A stretch of DNA of 35,341 nucleotides from Chromatiales bacterium (ex Bugula neritina AB1) (GTDB lineage Bacteria > Pseudomonadota > Gammaproteobacteria > Granulosicoccales > Granulosicoccaceae): NCBI GenBank assembly GCA_001730015.1, contig MDLA01000161.1, forward strand, positions 1 to 35,341, written 5' to 3'. The translations under genes and the position numbers were made by a program. The notes under the pieces were generated by a model that was not told where the DNA came from, did not search any database, and saw only the letters and a list, made by a program, of their open reading frames with translations. Numbering within the stretch: position 1 is the first letter of the stretch; every line of letters starts with the position of its first letter. Of this stretch, positions 1 to 9,022 are shown piece by piece.

Positions 1-45
1 CCGCTTTGAGCGGCTCACATTAAATACCCCCGGCTTTGCCGGGGG
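1..45. repeat. Pair of GC-rich palindromes (REP-like or terminator-like)
   Basis: Two hairpins stand side by side. The first has arms 1-5 and 9-13 with a 3-base loop. The second is a perfect 8-bp stem, CCCCCGGC at 27-34 and GCCGGGGG at 38-45, with a TTT loop. The second is followed on the plus strand by a T-rich stretch (ATCTTTATTT), so it could terminate a plus-strand gene entering from the left. It also lies inside the last codons of the minus-strand surface-protein gene, whose stop is at 15-17. A short dispersed palindromic (REP-like) element inserted in the gene is the alternative. The window edge hides the rest. Confidence 0.6.
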
Positions 46-3000
46 ATCTTTATTTCACCATCATTTATGGTAAAGGTGATGGTGCGATCGAGTGGACTTG
101 GATCATCGCTGGTATTGTGGTAGGTGACTGATCTCAAGGCATTTTGATATGCACCAACCGTGTCGCTGCCCGTCAGCGTCAATACCCCTGTGACTGCATT
201 GAAAGTACCAGTAATAGCCGCCGTGTTAGTATACGCCAGAATATCTTCGCCCGGTGAATAGTTACCGCTTATGGAGATACTTGCAGTTTCCAGGGTAGTG
301 TCGTCCAGATCGCCTGGCGCCAGGCTGGTGCTCACAACTGCTGGTAAATCGTTTTCCGTATAGGGCAGGGCAGTAACTTCCATTGAGGCGAGTGTCGGCG
401 CATCGTTGATTGGTGTAACGTTCAGTGTACGAGTCACTGTAGATGCATCACGATTGCCATCGTTGACAACAAATGACATGGTGCGGCTCAGGCCTGACGG
501 ATTGTCACTGGTATTTGTATAGTTTACAGATCGAAGTGCAGCTTCGTAGGCGGCAACACTGTCGGTGCCGCTTAGTGTCAACGTACCGCTAAGGGCATTG
601 AAACTGGCATTTATATTGGCCGTGTCGACGAACGACAGAATATCCTCGCCGGCCACATAGTTTGACGTTATTGAAACGGACGCAGAGGCAAGATTGGTGT
701 CATCGACATCGCTCAGTGTGATGGTCGAAGTAACAGCTACATTGCCATCGTTTTCGGAATACGCGATGGCTGTGGCTTCGATAGTACTTTGCACCGGAGC
801 GTCGTTAACGGCGATGATATCGATATTTCGGCTAACCGCAGCGGAATTGGTGTTACCGTCGTCCACCGTAAATGTGACAGTTCGGCTGACAGTCGATGGA
901 TTATCGCTGTTATTTTCGTAGGTAACTGCCCGCAGCGCCGCCTGGTAGGCGGCGACTGTGTCTGTGCCGGTCACTGTCATTACCCCGGTGAGTGCATTAA
1001 AGTTGCCGCTGATATCAGGGGTATTGGTGAATGATAATATATCTTCCCCGTTGATGTAATTTCCTGTCAGCGATACGGTTGCTGAATCGAGAGTCAAGTC
1101 GTCGATATCCGCGAGTGTGATGGACGACGTCAAAACCAGAGGGCCGATGTTTTCTGTAACGGCCAGAGCACCCGTTTCGATCGAGTTTTGCACAGGAGCG
1201 TCGTTAACGGGCAATACCGCTATAGTGCGTGTCACAGTCGCCGCGTTGGAGTCTCCGTCAGTGACGATAAATGACAAAGTTCGGTTAAGGGTTGATGGAT
1301 TATCACTGGTGTTTTCGTAGGTAACCGAACGCAGTGCAGCCTGGTAGGCGGCAACGGTATCTGTGCCGGTCAACGTCTTTACCCCGGTGATGGCATTGAA
1401 ACTCCCACTGATATTACCGGTGTTGCTAAATGCAAGTACATCTTCACCGGCTACGTAGCTGGCACCTATTGCGACGGAAGCGGATTCAAGATTGATGTCA
1501 TCGACATCACTGAGAATCAGCGTTGAAGTGATACTACGTGGACCCTCATTCTCATTGTAGTTTAGGACGGTGGACTCAATGCTATTCTGTATGGGGGCAT
1601 TGTTCACCGGTACTATATTGATATCACGTGTTGCAACGGCGGCATTCAGATTACCGTCGTTAACTACAAAAGACACCGTGCGGCTTAGCGCGGAAGGGTT
1701 GGCGCTGGTGTTTTCGTAGGTAATCGTGCGAAGTGCGCTTTCGTAAGCTGCGATTGTATCGGTTCCGGTTAAGACCAACTCACCTGTTGCCGAATTGAAG
1801 CTTCCGCTGATACCGGGAGTATCAGTAAACGCAAGGACATCTTCACCGGCTGTATAATTGCCGCTGATGCTGACCGTTGCAGATTCCATGAATGAGTCAT
1901 CGACATCACTGATTGCGAGTGTCGTGGTGAGTATCTGCGGGACATCGTTCTCGGTATAGGTGATTGCCGTTGGCTCAATAGAAGACTGCACTGGCGCATC
2001 GTTATTTTGCGAAACAGAGAGGCTGCGGGTGACGCCGGCAGAATTCAGGTTGCCATCATTGACACTGAATGTAACGGTTCTGGCTAGTTGCGAAGGATCT
2101 TCGCTGCTGTTTTCATAGGTGATTGAGCGCAGAGCTGCCTGATAGTTTGCAATTGTATCCGTACCGGATAAAGTAAGTACCCCTGTTAGTGTGTTCCAGC
2201 TCCCTGTTATAGAGGCAGTATTGGTAAATGCTAGAATATCCTGGGTTGCAGCGAGATTCGGGGTAATCGAGATGCGAGCAGATTCCAGATTTGAATCGTC
2301 GGTATCAGTCAGGGTCAGGGTTGAGGTAACTAATACGGCTCCGTCATTCTCGGTATACGCCAGTGTGGTCCCTTCAATCGAAGACAGTATCGGTGCATCA
2401 TTGACCGCAGAAAGGTCTATAGAGCGGCTCGCTGTGTTGGAATTCGCCTCACCGTCGTTTACAGAAAAGCTTATGGTGCGAGTGGTAGTGGTTAGGTTGT
2501 CACTGGTATTTTCGTAACTGACTGCCCGAAGTGCCCCCTGATAAGCCGAGACTGTATCGCTGCCGCTTAAGGTTAGTACACCAGTTGCGGCATTCCAGCT
2601 ACTTGTAATGTTAGCAGTATCGGTGAAGGCCAGTAGATCTTCGGCAGGCAGGTAGCTGCCGGTAATGGCAATAGTGGCCGATTCGAGGTTTGTATCGTCG
2701 ATGTCGTTTAATACCAGGGTGTTGGTGATCGCCTTCTGACCTTCATTTTCACTATAATTGAGCGCAGTTCCCTCAATAGACAGTTGAACTGGCGCATCGT
2801 TAACAGGATCAACGTTCAAGTTGAGAGTTTGAAACTCCCTGGCTTCGACGAGACTCGCGCCCCAGGCCATAGTATTTGCGGTTAATCGGACATTGCCGGT
2901 GCTAATCACACCGCCCCCCGTCATGTTGGCTCTGAAAATCCCTTCATCTGAAGTAAACAGAATGTAGCCGTCTCCTAGTGCGCGTAGTACCATGGTCGGT

Positions 3001-3437
3001 TGACCGGAGAGTGTATCCTCGGCAATGACTAAATCGCCAGGGTCCAGGCTGGCACTGTTGAAATAGCTGATGGATCCGGATGCAAAGAAGGTATTGCCGA
3101 TATTGCCGACTAAACCGAACGGACCATTGATAATCGGATTGGTGGTGTCGACTATTCTCCAAATATCGCTGGCACCATCAGTAACTGTCAGGCCGTAAGA
3201 GGAGCTGATGTCCTGATGGGTTGTAGCATCAGTGGTTGAAATTAATATTCCGCCGTCACGAACCCAGGTATCTATGGCAGCCAGCTCTGCGGATGATACC
3301 GCACTGTTTGGGACATAGCCGTTTAACAGGACGCCGCCCTGAGCCAAATATGACGAATCGATATTGGAAGTAGTGCTAACTATCGAAATACTGCTTGAGA
3401 CAACACCCAGCGGCCCGAAGTTGGAACCGCTCGACAC
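15..3437 (-). CDS. C-terminal fragment of giant repeat surface protein
   Basis: This is the third part of the broken surface-protein gene. The frame is the same as in the fragment 3774-6107 and is open from the TAG at 3774-3776 down to the stop at 15-17, so the GTG at 3437 is probably not a true start. About the first 210 residues hold an unusual domain that resembles a DUF4350/amidotransferase-like fold (segment AAIDTWVRDGGILIST). Then come seven cadherin-like repeats of 133 residues (399 bp) with recurring motifs such as NDAPVQ-SIE, YTEND, SGEDxLAFTDT, YxxALRSVTYENTS and SFxVNDG. No enzyme motif is visible. The last repeat stops after TFTINDGE and continues into a palindrome-encoded tail ending RGYLM, so the natural C-terminus is missing. 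Cell-surface adhesion is inferred from the repeats. Confidence 0.75.
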   Translation of the reverse strand: MSSGSNFGPLGVVSSSISIVSTTSNIDSSYLAQGGVLLNGYVPNSAVSSAELAAIDTWVRDGGILISTTDATTHQDISSSYGLTVTDGASDIWRIVDTTNPIINGPFGLVGNIGNTFFASGSISYFNSASLDPGDLVIAEDTLSGQPTMVLRALGDGYILFTSDEGIFRANMTGGGVISTGNVRLTANTMAWGASLVEAREFQTLNLNVDPVNDAPVQLSIEGTALNYSENEGQKAITNTLVLNDIDDTNLESATIAITGSYLPAEDLLAFTDTANITSSWNAATGVLTLSGSDTVSAYQGALRAVSYENTSDNLTTTTRTISFSVNDGEANSNTASRSIDLSAVNDAPILSSIEGTTLAYTENDGAVLVTSTLTLTDTDDSNLESARISITPNLAATQDILAFTNTASITGSWNTLTGVLTLSGTDTIANYQAALRSITYENSSEDPSQLARTVTFSVNDGNLNSAGVTRSLSVSQNNDAPVQSSIEPTAITYTENDVPQILTTTLAISDVDDSFMESATVSISGNYTAGEDVLAFTDTPGISGSFNSATGELVLTGTDTIAAYESALRTITYENTSANPSALSRTVSFVVNDGNLNAAVATRDINIVPVNNAPIQNSIESTVLNYNENEGPRSITSTLILSDVDDINLESASVAIGASYVAGEDVLAFSNTGNISGSFNAITGVKTLTGTDTVAAYQAALRSVTYENTSDNPSTLNRTLSFIVTDGDSNAATVTRTIAVLPVNDAPVQNSIETGALAVTENIGPLVLTSSITLADIDDLTLDSATVSLTGNYINGEDILSFTNTPDISGNFNALTGVMTVTGTDTVAAYQAALRAVTYENNSDNPSTVSRTVTFTVDDGNTNSAAVSRNIDIIAVNDAPVQSTIEATAIAYSENDGNVAVTSTITLSDVDDTNLASASVSITSNYVAGEDILSFVDTANINASFNALSGTLTLSGTDSVAAYEAALRSVNYTNTSDNPSGLSRTMSFVVNDGNRDASTVTRTLNVTPINDAPTLASMEVTALPYTENDLPAVVSTSLAPGDLDDTTLETASISISGNYSPGEDILAYTNTAAITGTFNAVTGVLTLTGSDTVGAYQNALRSVTYHNTSDDPSPLDRTITFTINDGEIKIPRQSRGYLM
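30..2804 (-). repeat. Tandem 399-bp coding repeats, seven units
   Basis: The coding repeat recurs every 399 bases. For example, the block ending in the codons for VNDAP occurs at about 796 and again at 1195. Seven units fill this stretch. They are diverged but clearly homologous in both DNA and protein. Each unit encodes one cadherin-like module of 133 residues. Confidence 0.8.
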
Positions 3438-3773
3438 TATTGCATCAGCCTCTGACCAACTTCCGCCACTGAGTGTGAAACTGTTTATTTCCCCTGCCAG
3501 TATCGAGACGGTGGAATTACCATTATTAACATAAAATTCCAGAGAGGCGAAAGGCAGACCGGTCTGATCTGCTGGTGGTATGTAAATGAGCTGGTCGGCA
3601 TCCAGTTGGGCTCGTGTGACAGTTGTGTCGACTGTACTAATGGTGCTGCCATTCAGCTGTAGTTCTCCGTTGGAAGGCAGTGAAGAAATCGTAATTGAAC
3701 TTATACTGGATGCTGGAATACCATTGGCAGTGAAATCGCTTACATCGAATACATGGGTGGTATCTTCGTTGGT

Positions 3774-6107
3774 CTATACGAACCCGCTGCCGAATTCGCC
3801 TAAAAATAGATTTATTGAGGCGCTGGCTTCCTGATCTCCCCCGTTCGCTGTGCCGTCCGCGTCATTGAGCATGATATCCAGACTGCGGGGGCTGAGAGTT
3901 GCACTGGTGGAACTGAATGTCAGTGATTGCAGCAATGCATCTATACGAGCAAGTGTAGCTGATGCGTTAAACCCGACTACAACACCACTATTGCTTGCAC
4001 CAGACAATGTACCAATAACATTTCCGCTGACGCTTACAGTAGATCCATTAGTAAACCCGGTTGATAAATTCACTACACCGCTTGTGTCTATACCCAGGGA
4101 ATCAGTTGGCTCAAAGTTGTTGCCGATTAGCGAGAGTGAGCCACCATTGAACTCAATTGCGTTGTCCGGGTCTGTCACTATTGCCGGAACCCCCGTATCT
4201 ATGATCCTCGCTACGCCATCGTTTAGTGAAAACAAAGTATCGCCGGACAGGCTGGTTAGTGATGGTGGGTCGTTAACGGCAGTAATAGCAATAGATGCTG
4301 AAGCATTAGTGTTGCCACCATCACCGTCATCTAACGTAACCTGAAAATCTTTGGTTGAAGCCGGGTCGTCAGAAAAATGCTCAAAGGTAATACTGCGTAG
4401 CAAAGCCTGTACGCTGGTGGTGTTCGCATTAGCGTTGAGAGTTATGGATAATGGCGTCAGACCATCGGTACTTCCATTGTATGTTCCTATCGGTGAAGCT
4501 TCGAAGAATATGTCCGTGCCACCGGCGCATATCTGGCCAGGCCCGGTCCCTGAAGACTGAATCGACAATCGATCCAGGACGTGCCCGTTAGTGGTTAAAG
4601 AAACAGTAAGTGTACCCCCGTTTAAATCTATTGAGTCACTGTCGGTTACCGTAGCTGTTGGTGCGAGTAGCGAAGGAGTATTATTTTCAATGTAGCTGAT
4701 CGTTCCGCTAAGTATCACGGCGGGGTCGTCGTTTAACGGGGAGATCGCTATAGTGCGAGCTACTGCAGGTGAGCTGGTGTCTCCATCGTTAACGGTGAAC
4801 GAAACGGTGCGGTTCAGGTTGACAGGGTTTTCACTGGTATTCTCGTACGCGATAGATCGTAGTGCGGATTGATAGGCTGCTTTGGTATCCGTACCAGCGA
4901 GAGACATAACACCGGTGGCCGGGTTCCAGGTGCCTATAATGTTGGCGGTATCGGAGAAACTCAGAACATCTTCACCGGGTGTAAAGTTGCCGGTGATAGC
5001 AATGGTGGCTGATTTGAGATCATCGTCGTCGATATCGCTGAGTGTAATACTGCCGGTGATGGCCACGGCACCATCATTTTCACTATAGGCTAATGCAGAA
5101 CCTTCAATGGATGATTGAACTGGAGCATCATTCGAAGGGGTTACGTTGATATTCCGGGTAACGGAAATTGAATCGATATCACCGTCGTTAACGAGAAAGG
5201 AAATCGTACGACTGGCTGCACCGGGGTTATCGCTGGTATTCTCGTACGCGATAGACCGAAGTGCAGTTTGATAAGCGGTTTTGGTATCCGTACCAGTGAG
5301 GGACATTACACCTGTGGCCGGGTTCCAGGTGCTGGTAATGTTGGCGGTATCGGAGAAACTAAGAACATCTTCACCGGGTGTAAAGTTGCCGGTGATAGCA
5401 ATGGTGGCTGATTTGAGATCATCGTAGTCGATATCGCTGAGTGTAATACTGCCGGTGATGGCCACGGCACCATCATTTTCACTATAGGCTAATGCTGAAC
5501 CTTCAATGGATGATTGAACTGGAGCATCATTCGAAGGGGTTACGTTGATACTCCGGGAAACAGAAGTTGAATCGATATCACCGTCGTTAACGAGAAAGGA
5601 AATCGTACGACTGGCGGCACTGGGGTTATCGCTGGTATTTACATACGCGATAGATCGAAGTGCAGTTTGATAGGCGGCTTTGGTATCCGTACCAGTTAGA
5701 GACATTACACCGGTGGCCGGGTTCCAGGTGCCGGTAATGTTGGCGGTATCGGAGAAACCAAGAACATCTTCACCGGGTGTAAAGTTGCTGGTGATAGCAA
5801 TGGTGGCTGATTCGAGATCGTCGTCGTCGATATCGCTGAGTGTAATACTGCCGGTGATGGCCACCGCACCACCATTTTCGCTATAAGCTAGCGGTGAACC
5901 TTCAATAGATGATTGAACTGGAGTATCGTTTGAAGGTGTTATATCGATACTCCGAGTAACGGAAGCTGAATCGGTTGTACCGTCATTAACTGTAAATGCA
6001 ACGGCTCTGCTCGATGGAGTAGGGTCATTGCTTGTATTTTCGTAGGTTATTGATCGCAACGCTGATTGATATGCTGCAATCGTATCAGTGCCGCTGAGAG
6101 ACAGCAC
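3774..6107 (-). CDS. Central fragment of giant repeat surface protein
   Basis: This is the second part of the broken surface-protein gene. It is in a different frame from the N-terminal part (6158-8566) and the same frame as the C-terminal part. The frame continues upstream of the first ATG into the repeat interrupted near 6164. It carries the rest of that first repeat, three nearly identical 133-residue repeats starting SNDxPVQSSIEGS, and then two longer diverged modules starting LNDDPAV and VNDPPSL. It ends at a TAG (3774-3776) after GEFGSGFV. The codons after the TAG (TNEDTTHVFDVSDF) begin a further cadherin/Tandem-95-like module in the same frame, so the stop lies inside the protein. It could be a nonsense mutation or a sequence error. 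Confidence 0.75.
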   Translation of the reverse strand: MLSLSGTDTIAAYQSALRSITYENTSNDPTPSSRAVAFTVNDGTTDSASVTRSIDITPSNDTPVQSSIEGSPLAYSENGGAVAITGSITLSDIDDDDLESATIAITSNFTPGEDVLGFSDTANITGTWNPATGVMSLTGTDTKAAYQTALRSIAYVNTSDNPSAASRTISFLVNDGDIDSTSVSRSINVTPSNDAPVQSSIEGSALAYSENDGAVAITGSITLSDIDYDDLKSATIAITGNFTPGEDVLSFSDTANITSTWNPATGVMSLTGTDTKTAYQTALRSIAYENTSDNPGAASRTISFLVNDGDIDSISVTRNINVTPSNDAPVQSSIEGSALAYSENDGAVAITGSITLSDIDDDDLKSATIAITGNFTPGEDVLSFSDTANIIGTWNPATGVMSLAGTDTKAAYQSALRSIAYENTSENPVNLNRTVSFTVNDGDTSSPAVARTIAISPLNDDPAVILSGTISYIENNTPSLLAPTATVTDSDSIDLNGGTLTVSLTTNGHVLDRLSIQSSGTGPGQICAGGTDIFFEASPIGTYNGSTDGLTPLSITLNANANTTSVQALLRSITFEHFSDDPASTKDFQVTLDDGDGGNTNASASIAITAVNDPPSLTSLSGDTLFSLNDGVARIIDTGVPAIVTDPDNAIEFNGGSLSLIGNNFEPTDSLGIDTSGVVNLSTGFTNGSTVSVSGNVIGTLSGASNSGVVVGFNASATLARIDALLQSLTFSSTSATLSPRSLDIMLNDADGTANGGDQEASASINLFLGEFGSGFV

Positions 6108-6330
6108 GCCCGTTGCGGGGTTCCAGCTGCCGCTGATATTTGCTGTGTCAGAAAAATTTAATAGTCTTCCCCTGATGTATAGTTACTGATAATCTCAACA
6201 CTACCTGACTCAAGGTTAGTATCGTCATCATCATTTAAGGCAATGCTCGAAGTTATCGCAACTGCGCCATCGTTTTCATCGTATCCCAGTGCTGAGCCTT
6301 CGATTGCGGATAGAATCGGCGCTACGACGT
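4737..6330 (-). repeat. Tandem 399-bp coding repeats, four units, three nearly identical
   Basis: The block CCTTCAATRG, marking the same point in each unit, starts at 5101, 5500 and 5899, exactly 399 bases apart. Three of the four units differ at only a few positions. This points to recent duplication or gene conversion. The array includes the frameshift site near 6164. Confidence 0.85.
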
Positions 6331-8566
6331 AGAGTTCATTTATATCTGCAGCATTGAGTGCCCGACTATAGAGTCTGAAGTCATCGATCAGGCCCTGGAA
6401 CTCATATTCAGTGATACTGTTTCGCTCTGATTGACCGATGGTCATCGCATCTATATCAGAGATTTCGCTGAAGAAGGCGTTGATACTGGCGTCGCCGATT
6501 GTGTAGCTGGAAGCGGCGGGTAAACCGTCGATGTAAATCGTATTACCGGTGCTATCTACAGTTACCGCTACATGGTGCCAGTTCCCATCGTTAATCGGAG
6601 CAGTGCTGGTGACAGTTACATTATTCACAGCATCATTCAGGTTAAGCCACTTGAGATTCCCTCCATCTATAGAAAGACGCATCAGACTGAATGGATCGGC
6701 CGAGTCAGAGGCGCCGAAAATTGTTCCATGATTGAGGCTGGAGGTCCGAATCCAGGCTGCAATAGTGCCTTCTGTAAGTCCGCTCACATTGCTAATGTTT
6801 GAGTCCAGGCTTACATTGTCACCAGTGCCGTCAAGACTGAGTTTTCCAGAACCCAGTTTATTCGTTCCGCTGGTTGTATCTATGGATGCATTATCTTGCA
6901 ATACGCCATCAAGGTTATTGCCACTGCCATCGCTGGCGTCTGAATCAAATGTATAGCGTATGACTAAATCGGAAGTGATATCAAGAGTGTTTTGCCACAC
7001 TTGTTGCGCCGCTGCCGATACTACGACATCAGTACTGACAGCTCCTGTTCTATACTCAAGGTTCCAATCCCCGCCCTGTGTGATATGTCCGGTTGTGTCG
7101 TTGCTGGCGGCTACGTCACAATCACAGCTGGCAGAAAAAAATTCGATTAGACTCTGTCCGGAGTCGGTACTCGCCAGATCACACCCGTAGATTAGAAGGT
7201 CGGCATCCGGGGCCAGAGACAATCCCCAGACCTCCATGTTAGCAGCGTATTCTTTGGATGTTTCAAGGTCGAAAAAGGTACTTCCCAGCTGAATGCCTTT
7301 ACCATCGCCGTGGCTGAGTAAATGAATGGCGTCCACGCCGGTAGCACGCGACAGCGCAGTAGCGATCTGGTCTATACCGTTAGATTCTGCATTGAGCCAT
7401 ACTACACGGCGTTCATGTGTCGGACTGTCTAGCTGCGTTAACTCCAGCAGGCTATTGGCATCTTCGACTGCCGGATCTATGAAAACGTATTCCAAACGGC
7501 GCGCATCGTTGAGCGTGTCGGTTGGTGTCCGGGTGTTATCACTGCCCGTCTCTATAGTGTTGGAATTGTCGCTTAATGTAACTTCGGCACCGATAACGTC
7601 TGCCAGTGTTCGGGCGAAAATCTTTCCGCTGGAAGTAGAATCATCAGCCCCGTGAATGATCAACCGGGCGTCGTAGCTTAATGCGTCGTTCCAACTGGCG
7701 ATCTCCAGCATATTGCTATTTACATAATCCAGATTGAATTCGATATTCCCCAACGATACTGATCCCTTGCTGTTATGAGATATCAAATGTAAAGCTGCAA
7801 TATCCTTATTGACGGCCAACGTCTGGTTTATCCCTGCAATACCGTCGCTGGAATTTTCTATAGAAACTATCTGGTAATCGGTGTTGCCGGTATTCGCTGC
7901 GTAAATGCTCCTCAAGATAGCCTGGTGCCCGGGTGCGGTTTCGTCGATAAAAATTAATTCTTTTCGCAATGGACTGTGCGCGTACGAGGTTTGATCTGAA
8001 TCAATTGAAAACGCGTCAAGGTGCGGTTTCTGTGTGAATTCAGTACTTTCAGTTGTGTGAACTGAGCTATCGGAATTCTCATCAATATTGATCGTTTGGT
8101 TCTGTATGACCTCCGTCACGGGCTCGGAGGCTTGGACACTTGTGTCAGGATTTTGGGAAAAAACCGTTGTGAGATTTTTGGTTTCTTCGATAGCTGACGA
8201 TTCAGACCTAACTCCCCGATCGATCGGTAATTCAGACGTGGAATTTCCGTTTGATGCAATCTCGACCAGGCGTTCTGAGGTGCCGGTTAAGTCATGCCCG
8301 AAGGGTGTTGTTGCCAGCCCGTTGATGTGGGATCGAGGTTCGGCACTAATATCGTTGGTCGGGCTGGTTTTTTTGAGTAATGAATCACTATCTGCTGTAG
8401 TGGGGGCTGTGAGTGGAAAGATAGTTTCTACTTTTGCATCGGGTACAGTTTCCCATGCATCTGCGACAGTTGGTAGCCAGTCTGCCGAGAATAAAATTCT
8501 CGGCTCGAGGGGCTCAACTATTGCTTTTTCCTTAAACTTTTGTTTTTCAGGGAAATTTTTACGCAA
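6158..8566 (-). CDS. DUF4347 / LamG surface protein, N-terminal fragment
   Basis: This is the first part of a giant secreted or surface protein. Near the N-terminus is LEPRILFSADW (residues 20-30), the LEPR-type motif common at the start of such giant proteins. Two DUF4347 modules follow at about 201-340 and 358-525; the second has LLSHGDG and LLIYGCDLA. A LamG/concanavalin-A-like domain lies at about 534-745 with AWIRTS and DGNWHHVAVTVD. The first cadherin-like repeat then starts. The frame ends at SGEDY because one base is missing near 6164. The next frame resumes with LNFSDTANI, exactly where the other repeats have VLSFSDTANI. The start is a TTG at 8566; the frame is open back to 8611 without an ATG, so the true start is uncertain. 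No N-terminal Sec signal is visible. Confidence 0.8.
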   Translation of the reverse strand: MRKNFPEKQKFKEKAIVEPLEPRILFSADWLPTVADAWETVPDAKVETIFPLTAPTTADSDSLLKKTSPTNDISAEPRSHINGLATTPFGHDLTGTSERLVEIASNGNSTSELPIDRGVRSESSAIEETKNLTTVFSQNPDTSVQASEPVTEVIQNQTINIDENSDSSVHTTESTEFTQKPHLDAFSIDSDQTSYAHSPLRKELIFIDETAPGHQAILRSIYAANTGNTDYQIVSIENSSDGIAGINQTLAVNKDIAALHLISHNSKGSVSLGNIEFNLDYVNSNMLEIASWNDALSYDARLIIHGADDSTSSGKIFARTLADVIGAEVTLSDNSNTIETGSDNTRTPTDTLNDARRLEYVFIDPAVEDANSLLELTQLDSPTHERRVVWLNAESNGIDQIATALSRATGVDAIHLLSHGDGKGIQLGSTFFDLETSKEYAANMEVWGLSLAPDADLLIYGCDLASTDSGQSLIEFFSASCDCDVAASNDTTGHITQGGDWNLEYRTGAVSTDVVVSAAAQQVWQNTLDITSDLVIRYTFDSDASDGSGNNLDGVLQDNASIDTTSGTNKLGSGKLSLDGTGDNVSLDSNISNVSGLTEGTIAAWIRTSSLNHGTIFGASDSADPFSLMRLSIDGGNLKWLNLNDAVNNVTVTSTAPINDGNWHHVAVTVDSTGNTIYIDGLPAASSYTIGDASINAFFSEISDIDAMTIGQSERNSITEYEFQGLIDDFRLYSRALNAADINELYVVAPILSAIEGSALGYDENDGAVAITSSIALNDDDDTNLESGSVEIISNYTSGEDY

Positions 8567-9022
8567 TCCAAACAGCCTGGATATCAGAGTATATTTAGCT
8601 ACTGTGACTTAGGATCGGCTTGTCGGGCGTTTACTTAAATGTCAATAAATCTTTACATTTTAGATAGTTAGGTGATATTTTTGAATTGTATTGCACGCTC
8701 GTGGAGCAGGTCGCAAATTATCATCGAAATTTTGTGCATTTATGTAGCATAGACCTGTCTGTCTACGTGTTATTAATGCAGCTTTTCACCTGGCTAGCAT
8801 TATTCAGGGGATTGACGGAATCCCACTTGATCGCTGGTTTCACAAAGAATTTTTTCTCTTGCAAAATCAGTAGGTATGCGACGCGAGAAGAAAATTTACT
8901 GTGAATTCCCTTGGTGTGAATTGATCAGGTCGGCGCGATATCCTCGCCACCCATGAGTAATGCGGGCTAGTGATGTATCTGGTGTTCATCCACATAATTC
9001 TGGCTTTCCTTTTCCAACGTGT
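8567..9022. other. Intergenic region with adhesin upstream DNA and a MITE-like repeat
   Basis: This gap lies between the start of the minus-strand surface-protein gene and the stop of the minus-strand DMT transporter gene. Positions 8612-8789 are AT-rich and should hold the surface-protein promoter, but I could not pick a convincing -10 and -35 pair. Positions 8790-8970 are one copy of the dispersed palindromic element. A 72-codon open frame at 8686-8904 runs partly through the repeat and has no recognisable product. Confidence 0.6.
8790..8970. mobile_element. MITE-like palindromic element, copy 1
   Basis: This 181-bp stretch matches 19231-19413 at about four of five positions by eye. Both ends carry related inverted repeats: the left end begins CTGGCTAGCATTATTCA and the right end, read on the other strand, begins CTAGCCCGCATTACTCATG. 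Inside are complementary arms, a TTTTTTCTCTTGCA tract and a GCGAGAAGAAAA tract. No protein is encoded and no clear target-site duplication was found. A non-autonomous MITE is the best reading; a structured RNA or regulatory repeat is possible. Confidence 0.7.

Noticed and set aside
3774..3776. TAG as a recoded (pyrrolysine) codon
   Set aside because: No pyrrolysine genes are seen, the family is not known to use it, and a second lesion in the same gene makes mutation or error more likely.
30..6330. Regular repeats that might suggest a CRISPR array
   Set aside because: The 399-bp period is coding, in frame, and encodes cadherin-like modules; there are no short repeats with unique spacers.
8088..8612. 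174-codon open frame on the plus strand
   Set aside because: It is antisense to the DUF4347 gene start and has no family features.
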